DNA from: Prosapia bicincta
Lineage: Eukaryota > Arthropoda > Insecta > Hemiptera > Cercopidae
Length of the DNA: 64,000 bases
Assembly (NCBI GenBank): GCA_036971475.1
Contig: JBAIZL010000238.1
Coordinates: forward strand, 2,501-66,500
Direction of reading: 5' to 3'
Below the pieces are notes generated by a model. That model did no database searches. It was given only the letters and a program-made list of their open reading frames with translations, and had not been told where the DNA came from. A program made the translations under genes and the position numbers. Each line of letters starts with the position of its first letter. Position 1 is the stretch's first letter. This document shows, one piece after another, positions 52,149 through 64,000 of this stretch.

Positions 52149-52399
52149 TTTAGTACTAAATTTTAATCACACTCATTATATTAATTTATTACTGCCTTTA
52201 TTAATTTAAGTACAGTATACACTCGAGACACACTGTACATTACACTACACAAGTAGTAATCAGAGCAAACATGTTATATGACACTCAAATAATAAAAAAA
52301 AAGTTGTATTACTTTTCTATTGTAAGAAAGTTTTACTTAAAAAGTGAGTAAGGTTTACTACACTTTGGATATAAATAAAACACCTACTTCAATGAAAGT

Positions 52400-52960
52400 T
52401 TCACGTTTACTCAGGCAGTCTAAAATGTTGCCTGGTACACCATATTTTATTAGAATCCTCGACTAAGCTTGTTATATTTCATTGTTTGCAGGGTTCTTCT
52501 CTTCAAGTTCATCATCACAGTCATCCACATAGTCGTCCTACGTTTCTTATAAATGTTCATTTGGGTTTATCATCTGGACGCTTTCGATGATTTCTTCGTC
52601 GTGTCGACGATAGGAAACAACAACTTCTTGTTTTCTTCTACGCAAATAAATTATTGAGGAGGAACATTATCACCTACGTTTCCCGAACGTTTCAGAAAAT
52701 CCTAATGCTTTTTATTAGCTTCATAATTTACTACCCTCACCATTCTCTTCATATGTGTCAGAAATGAACCCAGCTTTGGTGAAACAATTAAAAACTTTGG
52801 TTTTCTGTACGTCATTTGTCCACACTCTTGCCAATTCAGCAATCAGTCTTTTAGAATCACAATGTATTTGTTCAACTATTCTTTGAGCTTAGTTTGTGAG
52901 GTTATGTAAATACAAGACATACACAAAACTCACAAATGAATCATTTAATAACCAATGACA
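52400..52960 (-). pseudogene. Decayed pogo/Tigger/jerky-type transposase C-terminus
   Basis: On the minus strand, 52,740-52,860 reads as an uninterrupted stretch with AELARVWTND and VFNCFTKAGF. This matches the typical end of pogo/Tigger/jerky DDE transposases, where a Trp-containing helix is followed by a 'NCF.KAGF' motif. Further on, in broken frames, is an acidic tail (DDYVDDCDDELEEKN). Upstream (about 52,870-52,960) only hints of the 'PN-T--QP' region survive, with stops. Multiple stops and frame changes make it a pseudogene. The family is inferred from these motifs alone. Confidence 0.45.
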
Positions 52961-53225
52961 AAGTCATCACGATCTTATAATAGCAACACTCACTGATGAT
53001 GATGACTGACTTTAAAACGCGTCTGAGTAATTAATCTGGGAGTTTGGTATTCGTCTTTTGTTTTTTAACAATGCATTTGGTTACGGCTTTAATGACCTTC
53101 ACGTTTGTCTCAATCTTTTTAAAAGTCTCACATCTTCAAATTCTTCATAGCTCCCTGATAGAACAATAACATAATTGCAGTTATTGTGGAAAGAAAACCA
53201 CATTCAGATTGTGATTCAGGTTACT

Positions 53226-53965
53226 AAAAGGCGAATTGAAACACTTATTGGTCGTATTAAAGAAGGTGAAGTAACTTACACTTAAAAAAGAGGTAATATG
53301 GATAGAACTAAAAGATACAGCAAAGAAGATGTTAAATGAATTGTTGATCATGTAATCGCCTTTCCAAGACAAGAAAGGCACTATTAAAAAAGCAAGAGTG
53401 AGAAATAGTATTTGAGCAGTGATTTAAATAAAAGTAGAAGATTTCAAATGTTATTAATACATGTTTAGAAACCTAAGTTGGTCGCAAGTACTTTTTTAAC
53501 ATTATAAAATTTAAATTCCCTAAGCTTTGTTTTCGTCAGCCCCGCACTAAACACATATGATCTGCTTGAAGCTTCAATCAAGAACAACCCTACAGACTTC
53601 AGTCGTAAAAGTCACCTACAGTTACACCATTTTAAAGCAGAAAACGCAAAAAAACACATATGGATAACGATCACAAACAATCGCAAATGCATAGTAATGA
53701 TTTTAGTACGCTTATTATGGATCTTCAGTAAGTTTTATCGCTACCAACCCACACAGTAAGAAGGCAGCTGAGTGTTTGCATCTTCGGTATATACACTGGA
53801 TACAAAAATATTGTGTTCACTTTTATGAGGCATGAGAGTCAAACTGACCGAGATGGAAATGAGATAGCTTCAGCTGTATTTAAAGGAATCCAGAGCAAAA
53901 TTACGCCAAAGAAAAAGCTTAAATTCTGGAGCGATAACAAAAACCCAATGTTGTTGTACCTTTGC
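53226..53965 (+). pseudogene. Decayed gene of a repetitive invertebrate transposase-like family
   Basis: The first part (53,226 to about 53,460) is one frame with at least five stops, reading KRRIETLIGRIKEG, then IVDHVIAFPRQERHY, then YLSSDLNKSRRFQ around stops. After frame changes, 53,717-53,960 gives MDLQ-stop-VLSLPTH..RRQLSV..FGIY, GNEIASAVFKG and LKFWSDN. This series (I..HI.SFP...SHY, then DLQ..LP....KRQL, then NEIAS and SDN) is one I know from a large, repeated family of uncharacterised invertebrate proteins (I believe the DUF7869 group). It ends at a (TA)n tract. Clearly non-functional. The family name is less certain than the pattern. Confidence 0.6.
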
Positions 53966-53979
53966 TTTATATATAGAGC

Positions 53980-53982
<3 letters not shown>

Positions 53983-54044
<62 letters not shown>

Positions 54045-54058
54045 GTGTGTGTGTGTGT
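53983..54058. repeat. (TA)n-(GT)n compound microsatellite
   Basis: TA tract to 54,040, then a short GT tract 54,044-54,058. Confidence 0.93.
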
Positions 54059-54459
54059 TCCTTATTAATGTCCTCTTCTTTCTAGATACCACAATCAGTG
54101 AGTCTTATTACACCTATATTGATACCTTTTATAATAAATCATCGCTATTTTGAACAAAATCTAGTAATTGAAATATCTTTATGCAATTGATTATTTTACA
54201 GCAGAAAATATAAATACAATATATCACATAGGTATTAACAAACTTACAGAGAGATATTTGTAAACCGATTGTTTACTTCTAAACCTACTGCATACCTTAC
54301 CTTCTGTCTAAACGCTTTTTGTTAAGGACTTTTAAATTAAGAATTGTTTTAATATGTCGCAATATATGATTAGGAATATTAATTAACTCTACAGAATCTA
54401 GTATTTGCGTGCCAAAAGTATATAGACCATTGCACCATATGAATTTATTTTAATCTTAA

Positions 54460-54645
54460 AACATGTCAAACAGGAAAACATCCTCTTTGAAATATTTATC
54501 AAAGAAGACTTAAATAAAACGTTTGCGGGTTGATGCATGAAACTGAAAAAGTTCAAGGCAATTAGATGGCTCAAGTCTTTCAAATTGAATAAAGCTTCCA
54601 ATTAAATTAATGTAATGCCCTCAGTGACTTCCGCAGTTGTAATTT
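54460..54645 (+). repeat. Third, short copy of the 36.1 / 46.2 kb repeat
   Basis: 'gaaactgaaaaagttcaaggcaatta..tggctcaagtctttcaaattgaataaagctt' followed by 'ccctcagtgactt' parallels 36,178-36,272 and 46,256-46,348. Confidence 0.6.
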
Positions 54646-57600
54646 GTTCTGAGAATGTTAAATCACGGAGTTTATTAGTTTTAAAACGAACGTGTTTGTT
54701 ATTAGGTTACGGTGTTTCATTACCTTCTAGTCAATCGTTTATTGTGTATTGTTGCAACCTTATACGTTTTTGACCATTTTACAATTAAAATGTGCTTTAA
54801 TTACTTATTTTAATTTAAAAAAATTTTAAAAAACCTCTGTTACAAATACGGGGAACTTTTCGATTCTCAAAAACGTTTGTTGATAATAAGTTTTTCTTTG
54901 AGAGAAGTTTGGTTGTGTTTTTATTGTGGAAATAGTACTTTTACTTTTGTTCAACTCAATAACGTGAGTATCTAAGTTACGTCAGCTCCTATATTATAGT
55001 TTAACTGTAAGTGTTTTCATAATATTTCCTAATACACCATTTGTAAACATAGCTATATTATACACTCATCTATTACCAACTTCTGCTCTCTTTAAGAACT
55101 ACCTAATAGGTTCTTAATAGAAGTTATGAGAAATTATTTTTCTGTTTCTGTTTTCATCCATTTTATGTCACGTAATGTATTGTTATAAAATTGCAGTTCC
55201 TAAATATGTATCAGTTACGTTGGACTATAACTCACGTTTTGTGTAATCTACATAATCAGATACTAAATTCAGTTGAGACAAATTTAATCTACAAAAGTAA
55301 ATTCTTTACTTAAATCTGTTATCGAAAATTCCTAAAATTGCTTATCTTAATTCGCATGGATTTAAATTTAATTCAGTTTTAAAAATAGACAAATTCAAAC
55401 TTAAGTTGAGAAAGAGAAACAAAAACCGCGTTTGAAACTGACTGGAATCTCGAAGAAACTTCTATTGGCTCGGTTCTCTAGGTCATGGGAGACTGTGTAG
55501 CTCCTATTCTACCTTCTTCTTGTATTAAGTTACTCTCTAGCTTTTTGCTATAAATACTTTCCCCACAATAATTGCGTTAATTACTAACGTCCAGCAAATT
55601 CATTTATTATTTGTTTTCTTTTTCCTAAGACGAGTCCTATGTAGCACAACGGTTTTTAGGGTGAGCTGAGATGCTGTCTGGATATTATAGTATTGTTGGA
55701 GGCAGACTAAGGAGGAAGTTCCAACAGTGAAGGTCATTAGAGAATAGGCTTGAAGAATAGAATCTATTACTATGAAGGAGTAATGGCCAAAGGATAGATG
55801 TTATGGTTAAGGAAATACTTTTAAACTAAACTGGTAAAACGTTTTATAAAGATATTTTCAGTTAGTAAATTACTTATGTACTAATATCAGTGTGTATACA
55901 ATTTTCGAAGGGATATGGACCAGAAATATAAATAAATTAATTGTCCTTGTTTGGATTTGACACCATTTTATAGTTTAACTAAATTCAAATTAAGCAACAA
56001 ATGAAGGTCTTATATTCAATTTGAAAAATATCAATACGGGCTGATAATTCTTTTGCAGTATGAACAAGACATTTATTTGGCAACTAATTAAAAGAAACTC
56101 TCCATTTAGTAATGTAACACGCCACTCAATTTAATGTTAGGATTCAATACATTTTTATAAATCGACTAAATAAAATTGTCGACTAAATTGTATAGGGTGA
56201 TAGTAAGACCCTAAGTAAGGCCCTAAGACCCTATTCAGCAATGTTGATTAAATGTTTTCCGCCCACAGTGAGGGCTATAAAGATAAAACACAGGTTATTT
56301 TACAATATCTAGTTCCCGTGAATAAATGGTTACACCTTTATCTCCATGCATAGTTGTTTTTATCGGTGTACTTTTGTATTTCATAAATGTCTTTATTTCA
56401 AGATAACATAAAACGGTAATAAAATCCAGTAGCTTTCTTATCTGAATAGATATTAACTACAATGGAGATAAAAGAAAGGTAATAGAACAATTGCTCTTTC
56501 AGTAGAGCACAGACTTATAATTTTTAAAGAGCAAACAACTAATATTGAATGTCTTTTATAATAACATTATTATTATATAAAAAGGAAGACATCAGTACTG
56601 GAGATTTATTTAACGCAATTTGGTAATGTTATTGTTTTCATAGTTTTCAATAAAAGTGCAATTACTTTTCAAGTAAAAAACTTAACAGTGAACTTACTAC
56701 TGTGCAATTTTTTTGTTTATATTTAAATTATTGTTGTTTATATCAATTTCTCAAGTACCGATATTGTGAACAACACCCTCAAAGACACGGAAAGAATATT
56801 GTGTATGTCTCAGATATCCTTTAATTTGAAACATAAAAATGTTTTTGTAAGCATACCTTTTGTAAAATATAGTCTCCATCTTGTGTAGAGAACGCACAAT
56901 AACAGGTAGCAAAGTTCAATTGTCAACATTCAAATTTTGTAGAGGTTAAAAACAATGTTTACTGCAATAAGTTTTACGTATTTATAGAATACGTTAAACA
57001 AGTTTAATTTGTTTAATTCTCATAATATTTGAATGAATTCTCAAACATATGTGAAAATCAAACATGGTGTTATTTTGCCCAGATAATCATAATCGAACAA
57101 AAGAGATGGTTAAGAAAGAAGAGAAAAAAGAAATTCAAAAATATAAGTCAGAGAAATATTATCGTACTAAATAAAGATACAAATGACTTTATCAGAGACT
57201 GTAACATTCACTATAGCCGCTAGTAATAGCCTAATACAGCTAAAACCGAAAATAAGCGGAATGTTCACTCTTATAGAACCCATGAAAATAGCGCAATCCT
57301 CAAAAACGTTTTTTAGCAATCCTCAAATTTGGTTACTTTGTAATAATAAATAAATGCAAAATCTTTTCATACATTTATAGTATATCACCTAGATATCTAT
57401 ACTTTACACATATCATCTACACACATTACTCAATTAATTAATTTACCTCGTGCAATATTATCCATTCACAGTAACCCAAGACATATAATCCTCGCATTTA
57501 GCATCTCTATATATTAATACATGGGATTCTCAGACTTACATATTTTAGTACTATATGGTATTAGTTTAGAATATAATAAGGACAACATGTTAACGATAAA

Positions 57601-57926
57601 GTCAGTATAGACGCTCCCAAACGGCAAATAAACTTCGTCTCTAAGCTACCTACTGAAGCAGAGTCTCCAAGAGGGCTGGTAAACTTGTACACCTGCCCTT
57701 TTTGTTCCACTACACTCCATATAGAACTTGTCTTTAGTGTCATTTGGAATATCTTTTTTTTTTAATAATTCTAATATACATCCCATTTGTAAGGATATGC
57801 ATCTTAAAACTTATTAATGTCGTTTTCCTTATAAAGTAAGTAGGCCTAATATGAACAAATTGTTTAAGTAAATTTTTACTGAGGTCAAAAAAGAAAAACT
57901 TTATCATGGTTTTCTTTTTTCCTTCA
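54646..57926. other. AT-rich non-coding DNA
   Basis: No supportable gene. A 60-codon minus ORF at 57,561-57,743 and its antisense frame are both open and somewhat protein-like, but neither has a known motif. 56,260-56,300 has a 'gcccacagtgag' block, as at 27,250 and 36,320, probably old repeat. Confidence 0.4.
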
Positions 57927-57962
57927 TGAACTAGGCGCATTTTTCTAGTTTTTGAATATATT
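57927..57962 (+). repeat. Left arm of a 36-bp inverted-repeat pair
   Basis: tgaactaggcgcatttttct and the next 16 bases are the exact reverse complement of 59,427-59,462. Extended outwards the match continues with one mismatch. Confidence 0.9.
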
Positions 57963-59426
57963 ATCGTAAAGAAATTTTATTGTTCTTTCTTTCTTTATCA
58001 TAAAGATATTTCTAAGTAATAAATATAAGTAGAATATTCACTTTAAATTCAGACGCATAAAACGCGACCTCATTTTTGCATAAAGTGTAGCACAACCTAA
58101 GTTCAAAGGTTCGTTAATTTATAAAAATAATAATATTTCACTCAACAACGCACAGAATACACACTCTGGCTTCTTAACAAAATAAAATGTAAAATGAATA
58201 GTTATTAAAATTTTAGTTTTACAATTTACCTATTGATATATACAAGTGTACAGACGATACACAAGGTTATAAGTTTTTCGTTTTATTTTGTTTTCTAATT
58301 CTATGCAATTAAAAAAGATAAGAATGCGCGTCAGCTTCTTCCACGTAATGCGTTGTATATTTTGATTCGAATTTCCAACAAACAACTTCTTGGAATATCT
58401 CACTGCACAACAATCAACTTGATTTCCTTCTCAATAGTTCGGTTCTACTATTATATTAATTTGTTTTAAATCAGATAGATACAAAGAAAACTATCTAAAA
58501 TCTATCGACGGTTATAAAATGTTTACCAAGGAAGCTGGGCTTTTGTACTTCCATATTGATGTATTGTAATCTGTCCACACTATGGTATTGTATTTGTATA
58601 CAATCACGTGGTACTTAAGTCGCGTATTTATGTATCCTGAACCATTTTCCCCTAGTGTAAATCCTTTGCAATCTAGTGGTTTGATGAATTTTTGTAATCA
58701 GTTTGTACAATTTTTTTTTAATTGCAAATCATGGAGCTTTTCAATATACTCTACAAAACTAATATTAAGAATACTAGGCCATTACTTTGGGAATACAGAA
58801 GATTTTTAAGCAAATGTACACAGAGGCTCAATAAAATTTACGTGTAAAGAACTACATATACAGAACTTGACATATTTACAGATGTATTTTTAAAAATAAA
58901 TCCGAAAACGTTAAAGTGGAATTTCTTGTTTCACAAAAACGGATCTCCAACATATTTCATACCAGTTGCTCTCATAGGAAGTTATTTCTTACTTACATAG
59001 AATATGAAAATAAATTGTATTTTTGAAATGACACACTTTTCAAGTTTGCGTACAATAGCTGATGAACCATTCGTTTTATGTACATTCTAGTTAGGATTTT
59101 CATCGAATGTGTATTGGATTGGTATGGGCTTGGTTGGGCGTATGACACAATCAACAAAGTCTTCCTGCCTACATTGTAAAATGTACGTATCTTGTTATAC
59201 CAAAGATGAACAGAAGTTTATTTTGATAGGCTATTCTTGTTTGTTAGTAATTCAGTAAAAGTTTAAATATTTGAAATGACAACTTGTATTTGAAAATTCA
59301 TGTAAAATAATTTCAAATTATATAAGTATATGTTATTTCTAAGTATACCTCTTCTGGTGAATGTTATTTTTTCGTATTAACGAAAAGGTGTTACCTTCTT
59401 TATTTGTAATAAAATATAATCACTGC
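57963..59426. other. Segment enclosed by the inverted repeats
   Basis: 1,464 bp, AT-rich, no ORF with a known motif (75 codons at 58,582-58,809 is the longest). If the inverted repeats are terminal, this would be the body of a non-autonomous DNA transposon of about 1.5 kb. I see no target-site duplication. Confidence 0.35.
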
Positions 59427-59462
59427 AATATATTCAAAAACTAGAAAAATGCGCCTAGTTCA
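59427..59462 (-). repeat. Right arm of the 36-bp inverted-repeat pair
   Basis: Exact reverse complement of 57,927-57,962. Confidence 0.9.
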
Positions 59463-60235
59463 CGAAGCGCAAGCGTAGAGGATTCTGAGTGAAGGATCTA
59501 AACCATGAATAACAGCTCTAATCTCAGACACTAATCATAAAACAAACCTATGTACTTTCTTGTTGGGAATAGTAATCTTAAACTCGGTATAATCTATCAA
59601 ATCGGAGTGCGAGCCTTGCCAGCCTTTTGTGATAGATGTAGGCGATTCATGTATTTCCGGTCTGATCATAATGTATAAGTTGCACTCCTGGGAAATTATC
59701 TGATGTAAGGTTGAATTTCATTTGCATTTCAAATACTGTCTTACAGCAAAAAGGTACTACTACTATTAGGACTAAAATGAACTGTCTAATGAAATGAAGT
59801 TTTAAATAGTTATTAACGTGCACTTGGGCAATGATTAATATATATATATGTCAAATTTATTTTTGTCATTATTTTAAAGGTGATTTCCATTTTTTTTGTA
59901 TTAAGGCTTCATAACGATTTATAGCCGAATATAGTCATCTATACATCCATATAAGCTTAAACGTTTCATTATTGAATGGAAAGATATATAATAATTATTA
60001 TGCTATATAAAAAAATAAGCAGTTATTCTTATTAAATTATGAATTCATAGATGTATTTCAGTACGGTTACGTGATGTGTTACAGAGTAGAGATGTGTTAC
60101 ATTCATACGCAGCAGTAATTAGCTTTCTTGTACTCGGCCACGGTCTCTGCATAAGACTTCTACCATTTTGTGTGAAAAATTATATTTAATTCTCTTGATC
60201 ACAGTATTTTTATAAATATTTTTTGAAAATTTCAT
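59463..60235. other. Non-coding DNA
   Basis: Nothing recognisable. Confidence 0.4.
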
Positions 60236-60697
60236 GCTGAAGTTTATTAACGCATACGGCTGAAGTTTATTAACACATACAGCTGAAGTTTATTAACACA
60301 TACAGCTGAAGTTTATTAACACATACAGCTGAAGTTTATTAACACATACAGCTGAAGTTTATTAACACATACAGCTGAAGTTTATTAACACATACAGCTG
60401 AAGTTTATTAACACATACAGCTGAAGTTTATTAACACATACAGCTGAAGTTTATTAACACATACAGCTGAAGTTTATTAACACATACAGCTGAAGTTTAT
60501 TAACATATACAGCTGAAGTTTCTTAACACATACAGATGAAGTTTATTAACATATACAGCTGAAGTTTATTAACACATACAGCTGAAGTTTATTAACACAT
60601 ACAGCTGAAGTTTATTAACACATACAACTGAAGTTTATTAACACATACAGCTGAAGTTTATTAACACATACAGATTAAGTTTATTAAGACATACAGT
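60236..60697 (+). repeat. 23-bp satellite array, about 20 copies
   Basis: Unit gctgaagtttattaacacat plus aca. Mostly identical; the first and last units are the most diverged, as expected of array edges. Confidence 0.96.
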
Positions 60698-60899
60698 CTC
60701 TAATTGACTCTTTGAGGGGAAAATGTTTTATTACTAATATTCAAATAGAGTGATAGTTTTATTTTACTGAACAAATTTCTTAAACAATCTTATAACATGG
60801 CCTCTATTCCGAAAATGCTTTTAGAGAAGTTTTTCCTCGGAAAAAAAGCCCAAAAGGTTATATGTAATCCAGTTTTTTTAAAAAATAAAGTTCATCTTC

Positions 60900-61420
60900 T
60901 CTGACATGACTTATTCTCTGACAGATTTAGGTTGGCGATGGCACAGGGTTCGACTATAGGCCGGGAACGGTCGTAAAAAATTTTTCCTTGCGCCGGTTGA
61001 TTGGTTGGTCGTGGGCCGGAAAATCGCGCTCATTAAAAGATTGTAGGTACCAGGGGTCGCTTAGGTAGAATCGTGTCGCACCCCCCCCCCCACACACATT
61101 CACACTCCTACGGACGTTTACCCTTTCCACCTTACACCCATTCTCTTCTATTATCATACTTCCAGCCCGTTAATCGTCCTCATGCTCTTTACTATGATGA
61201 TAACAAACTCTTGTGCGCAGGAACTTCACGTCAAGGAAGGTTTATCCCTTGAATTTGAACTCTAGTCCGATAGCTCAAGGAATAAACTTCTCAGGAGACC
61301 ATCTTCTGAATTTGTAACAAAAACCAATTAGCCTCTTATAAGCCTCTTTATTTTCTGAGAGATACTTCTGACCTAAAGACTGTAATTTGACACTCAGTGA
61401 AACTTACTTTATAAAAAATC
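60900..61420. repeat. GC-richer patch and partner of the 5.2 kb dispersed repeat
   Basis: 60,930-61,110 is unusually GC-rich for this window and includes a C12 tract (61,080-61,092). From about 61,110 to 61,410 it aligns to 5,150-5,460 with many changes. A 67-codon minus ORF (60,954-61,157) has no motif. Confidence 0.45.
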
Positions 61421-62890
61421 AAATAAAAAAAAAAAAAAAAATAGGAAATATTCTTTTTATTTATTGTTCACCTAATTATCTAATTAATTATTTATTTTGA
61501 TTTACAAGAATTATTCTATTTACTATACGGCCAAAACTCTTTTCATCTTTATCATTTTCGTGTTATTACAAGTAGTAATTACCATTATATATATTTATAT
61601 ATATATGGCCTAAGCCTAGTCTAATTTCTTAATCCATTAATTATTTCTGTATACTATCAGCAAATTATATAAATTTAGGAGCCTTCTTCTCACAATTTAC
61701 ATAACCCCTTCAAAACATGTATAACTCATTTCATACTAATGATTATTTATTTTCCAAACGATTACCGCCTTAATATTTCCAAGGGCTCCTTCCTATTTTT
61801 AGAATAAACTATCTACTTTCAATTTGTCTTGGCATTAGTTTACACTTTCTACTCTCATACTTTGAAACATTCAAAGCCTAATGGTTCACTACATATTATT
61901 ATAACTTTTATATTTCCATTAAATAATTTTAATTTATTTCTAATATATGTTACCTAAATTAAATCAAAAATATGTAAGTTTGGGAAATATTTTTAAACAA
62001 CGTTTTTTAAATAACAGATCAGCTTTTGATTTACATATTGAAACTTATTTTTTAACCACAGTTATAATCATATTGTTCTTTATATAATTATTGAGAGTGT
62101 ATACCATTTATTAGGAAATTAAGTCATATTGAACATTTTCATTCAATTATATAATCTCTCTTAATTTAATCCAAACGACTAAATGAAGATAATATTTTGA
62201 AAAGTTAAAGTTTATTTTAGTTAGCGTGAACGTTGTTTATTTCGCTTAGGCTATATATTTTAGTTAAAGTCTTAAATTGTATTAAATGTAGATAGAAATA
62301 AAGTGTGATTTAAATAAATATTATTGTTATAAAGCTTAACACTGATGACTTCTTTATGTCTGGCTTCCACACATCCAATCATATATATCAGATCATCAAT
62401 AATAGAAGGAACACGAGAAGTAAGCCCTCAGCAGTAAACCGACCTGAGCGGCAGTAAATGGATGCATGACACTAATTTACGTTAATGTCTCGAGCTGTCA
62501 CTTTCTCAGTGGCGGCATGTCACACAAATCAACCCCTTACCATTTCATACGCTTAACCCAACCCTACTCTACATTATTTCTTTATTCTCTTGATGTAATA
62601 TCATCCCTCGTGTTTAATTAGTTATTTCTCTTCATCCCGATAACACACAGCTCGTTATTTCCAACAATAATTTCTTTGATGACATTAGTTTCGGCGTGTA
62701 AAGTACAACTTCAAATATAGATATAGAAGTCTCCAGACTAAAACTTATACGTAATTGTATATTATTTCTTAGTGGAAAAGGAAATAAATGTGATAACTAT
62801 GCGCGCACACACACACCAGCGGATAATTTATTTAAAGGCGTTTATGTGAAGCCATTTATATTTGTTGAATCCATCTTCATGTGAGCTACT
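61421..62890. other. AT-rich non-coding DNA
   Basis: Contains an A17-class homopolymer near 61,424-61,441. No gene recognised. Confidence 0.4.
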
Positions 62891-62892
62891 AG

Positions 62893-62904
62893 TTTTCACT
62901 AAAC

Positions 62905-62970
<66 letters not shown>

Positions 62971-63030
62971 TTGCCTATAGTAGCACTTAGGCAAGTTTAT
63001 AAATATATATAGTTGTTTAGTGAAGCCATT
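62893..63030. repeat. Foldback with (TA)n arm and internal hairpin
   Basis: ttcactaaacaa (62,895-62,906) is inverted at 63,013-63,025 (ttgtttagtgaa). Just inside the left arm is a (TA)n tract (62,909-62,969), and inside the right arm a short TA run. The centre is a perfect 8-bp hairpin: cttgccta, 10 nt, taggcaag (62,970-62,996). It looks like a small foldback or MITE-like unit. Confidence 0.65.
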
Positions 63031-64000
63031 TTGTCATCTCCTTCGTAGTAAGTAACAATTACGACTAAATTTATTTTATGTATTTTACAAGAATAAATCA
63101 TGGTCATAGGGGGAGGACTGTGAAGTCTACATAAACTCACGTTATAGCGTTGCCATTTAATAGGAAAAAAAGACAGACATCACGGCCTGAGTGTGTAATA
63201 GTGTAGTACGATTTGTGTTTTACCTAAGATATCTGCATTTACATTGCTACGTCATGCAAGAGGGTTTACAAGTTCTTAAGAACATTCACTTTTTCTGAAA
63301 CTCATTTATTTGTATTTTTCTCCAATATTTCTAAATTCATATGAAATTAGGCCCTAGTTGTTCTAAAAATAATTATTTATGGCCTAAGAGTTGTTTTATA
63401 ACATAATCAATGTTTTAGGCGCCACGGAGTGTAACTAAGATAAACCAATAAATAAAACGTTCATTAAAAGTTCATTGATAATAATTTCTACTTCTTCAAG
63501 CTCCCTTAAATGTGACTAGAGGGATATAGCGATGTCAACGTGTGTAACAACCAAGATTAGGGTCATTTACTGTGTGATGGATGTTTCCAAACAGAAGCAA
63601 CATTAAGTTTAAACGGCGAAAACAAGTCAAACGAGGGCGATTGTATGGTTAAGGAAGATTTGCTGAAGGACAAACACTACAGACACTAATACTCACACAC
63701 TATTACAAACATACAGACACACATACACACAAATTCACACGAAAACACATAAATATAAACATGTCTGTCTGTGTAAACCAACACACAGTTGCGTGTGTAT
63801 TCACACATACACTTAATTGAGTGAGTTATCCATAAGAGAGAACGAAAGAGTCGTTTAAAGGGGTTTGCAGAAAGAATTTATTGAATATTATCAGTAAAAA
63901 TAAACACCAAAGACATATGAGGCTTTATTCAACCTAATAAAATCCAATAGTGATTGAATAAAAATTAACAAATGATGTGCCACTAGTCAGTAAAATTAAA
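63031..64000. other. AT-rich non-coding DNA
   Basis: Only a loose CA-rich patch at 63,690-63,815. No gene recognised. Confidence 0.4.

Noticed and set aside
57561..57743. Protein-like 60-codon minus ORF and its open antisense frame
   Set aside because: Both frames look equally plausible, neither contains a known motif, and no splice or start context supports either.
60925..60985. Possible SINE with a B-box-like 'gggttcgactat'
   Set aside because: No convincing A box at the expected distance upstream and no poly(A) or tandem tail nearby.

Overview
The window looks like accessory, repeat-dominated nuclear DNA of an invertebrate animal. It is AT-rich and full of (TA)n and (CA)n microsatellites, with tandem arrays, an intact BEL/Pao LTR retrotransposon, I/R1-type LINE remnants and transposase relics. 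A protostome, possibly an arthropod, is the best guess from the element types; the sequence does not fix the species. No host gene could be supported with confidence. One 100-codon exon-like ORF near 42.7 kb is the only candidate.

Layout. 1-11.2 kb: AT-rich DNA with old dispersed repeats, a duplicated compound microsatellite, and two foldback units carrying hammerhead-ribozyme-like cores (4.3 and 10.5 kb). 11,246-19,206: a complete BEL/Pao element on the minus strand, with 773-bp LTRs differing at one base and a perfect 5-bp target duplication (aatag). Its gag and pol lie in one frame, separated by a single TGA in the readthrough context TGA-CTA-G. 22.5-25.1 kb: an 89-bp satellite of about 29 copies. 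26.1-26.7 kb: a 27-bp satellite. 28.9-29.5 kb: a (CA)n tract joined directly to a 5'-truncated LINE with reverse transcriptase and RNase H (to 32.25 kb). 32.56-34.59 kb: a 42-bp satellite, open on both strands and with a 9-unit higher-order period. 35.7-39.9 kb and 45.8-49.6 kb: two diverged direct copies of one segment, the first carrying a near-perfect 37.1 kb palindrome with hammerhead-like cores. 41-45.8 kb: small tandem duplications and a second LINE 3' fragment. 49.7-54 kb: decayed hammerhead-like repeats, a 71-bp array that appears to derive from the same family, and two transposase pseudogenes. 54-64 kb: mostly featureless AT-rich DNA with a 36-bp inverted-repeat pair, a 23-bp satellite and a (TA)n foldback.

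The most interesting signal is a repeat family that no ORF shows. At several sites an inverted repeat contains CTGANGA, a paired stem II, GAAA, a tiny stem III and a short stem I, in hammerhead order, often next to (TA)n tracts. Two copies can be paired almost completely by hand; others are decayed. All copies share an extra T after the CTGANGA box, so activity is unproven. Penelope-like elements and retrozymes are known carriers of minimal hammerheads, so this may be a non-autonomous relative of those.
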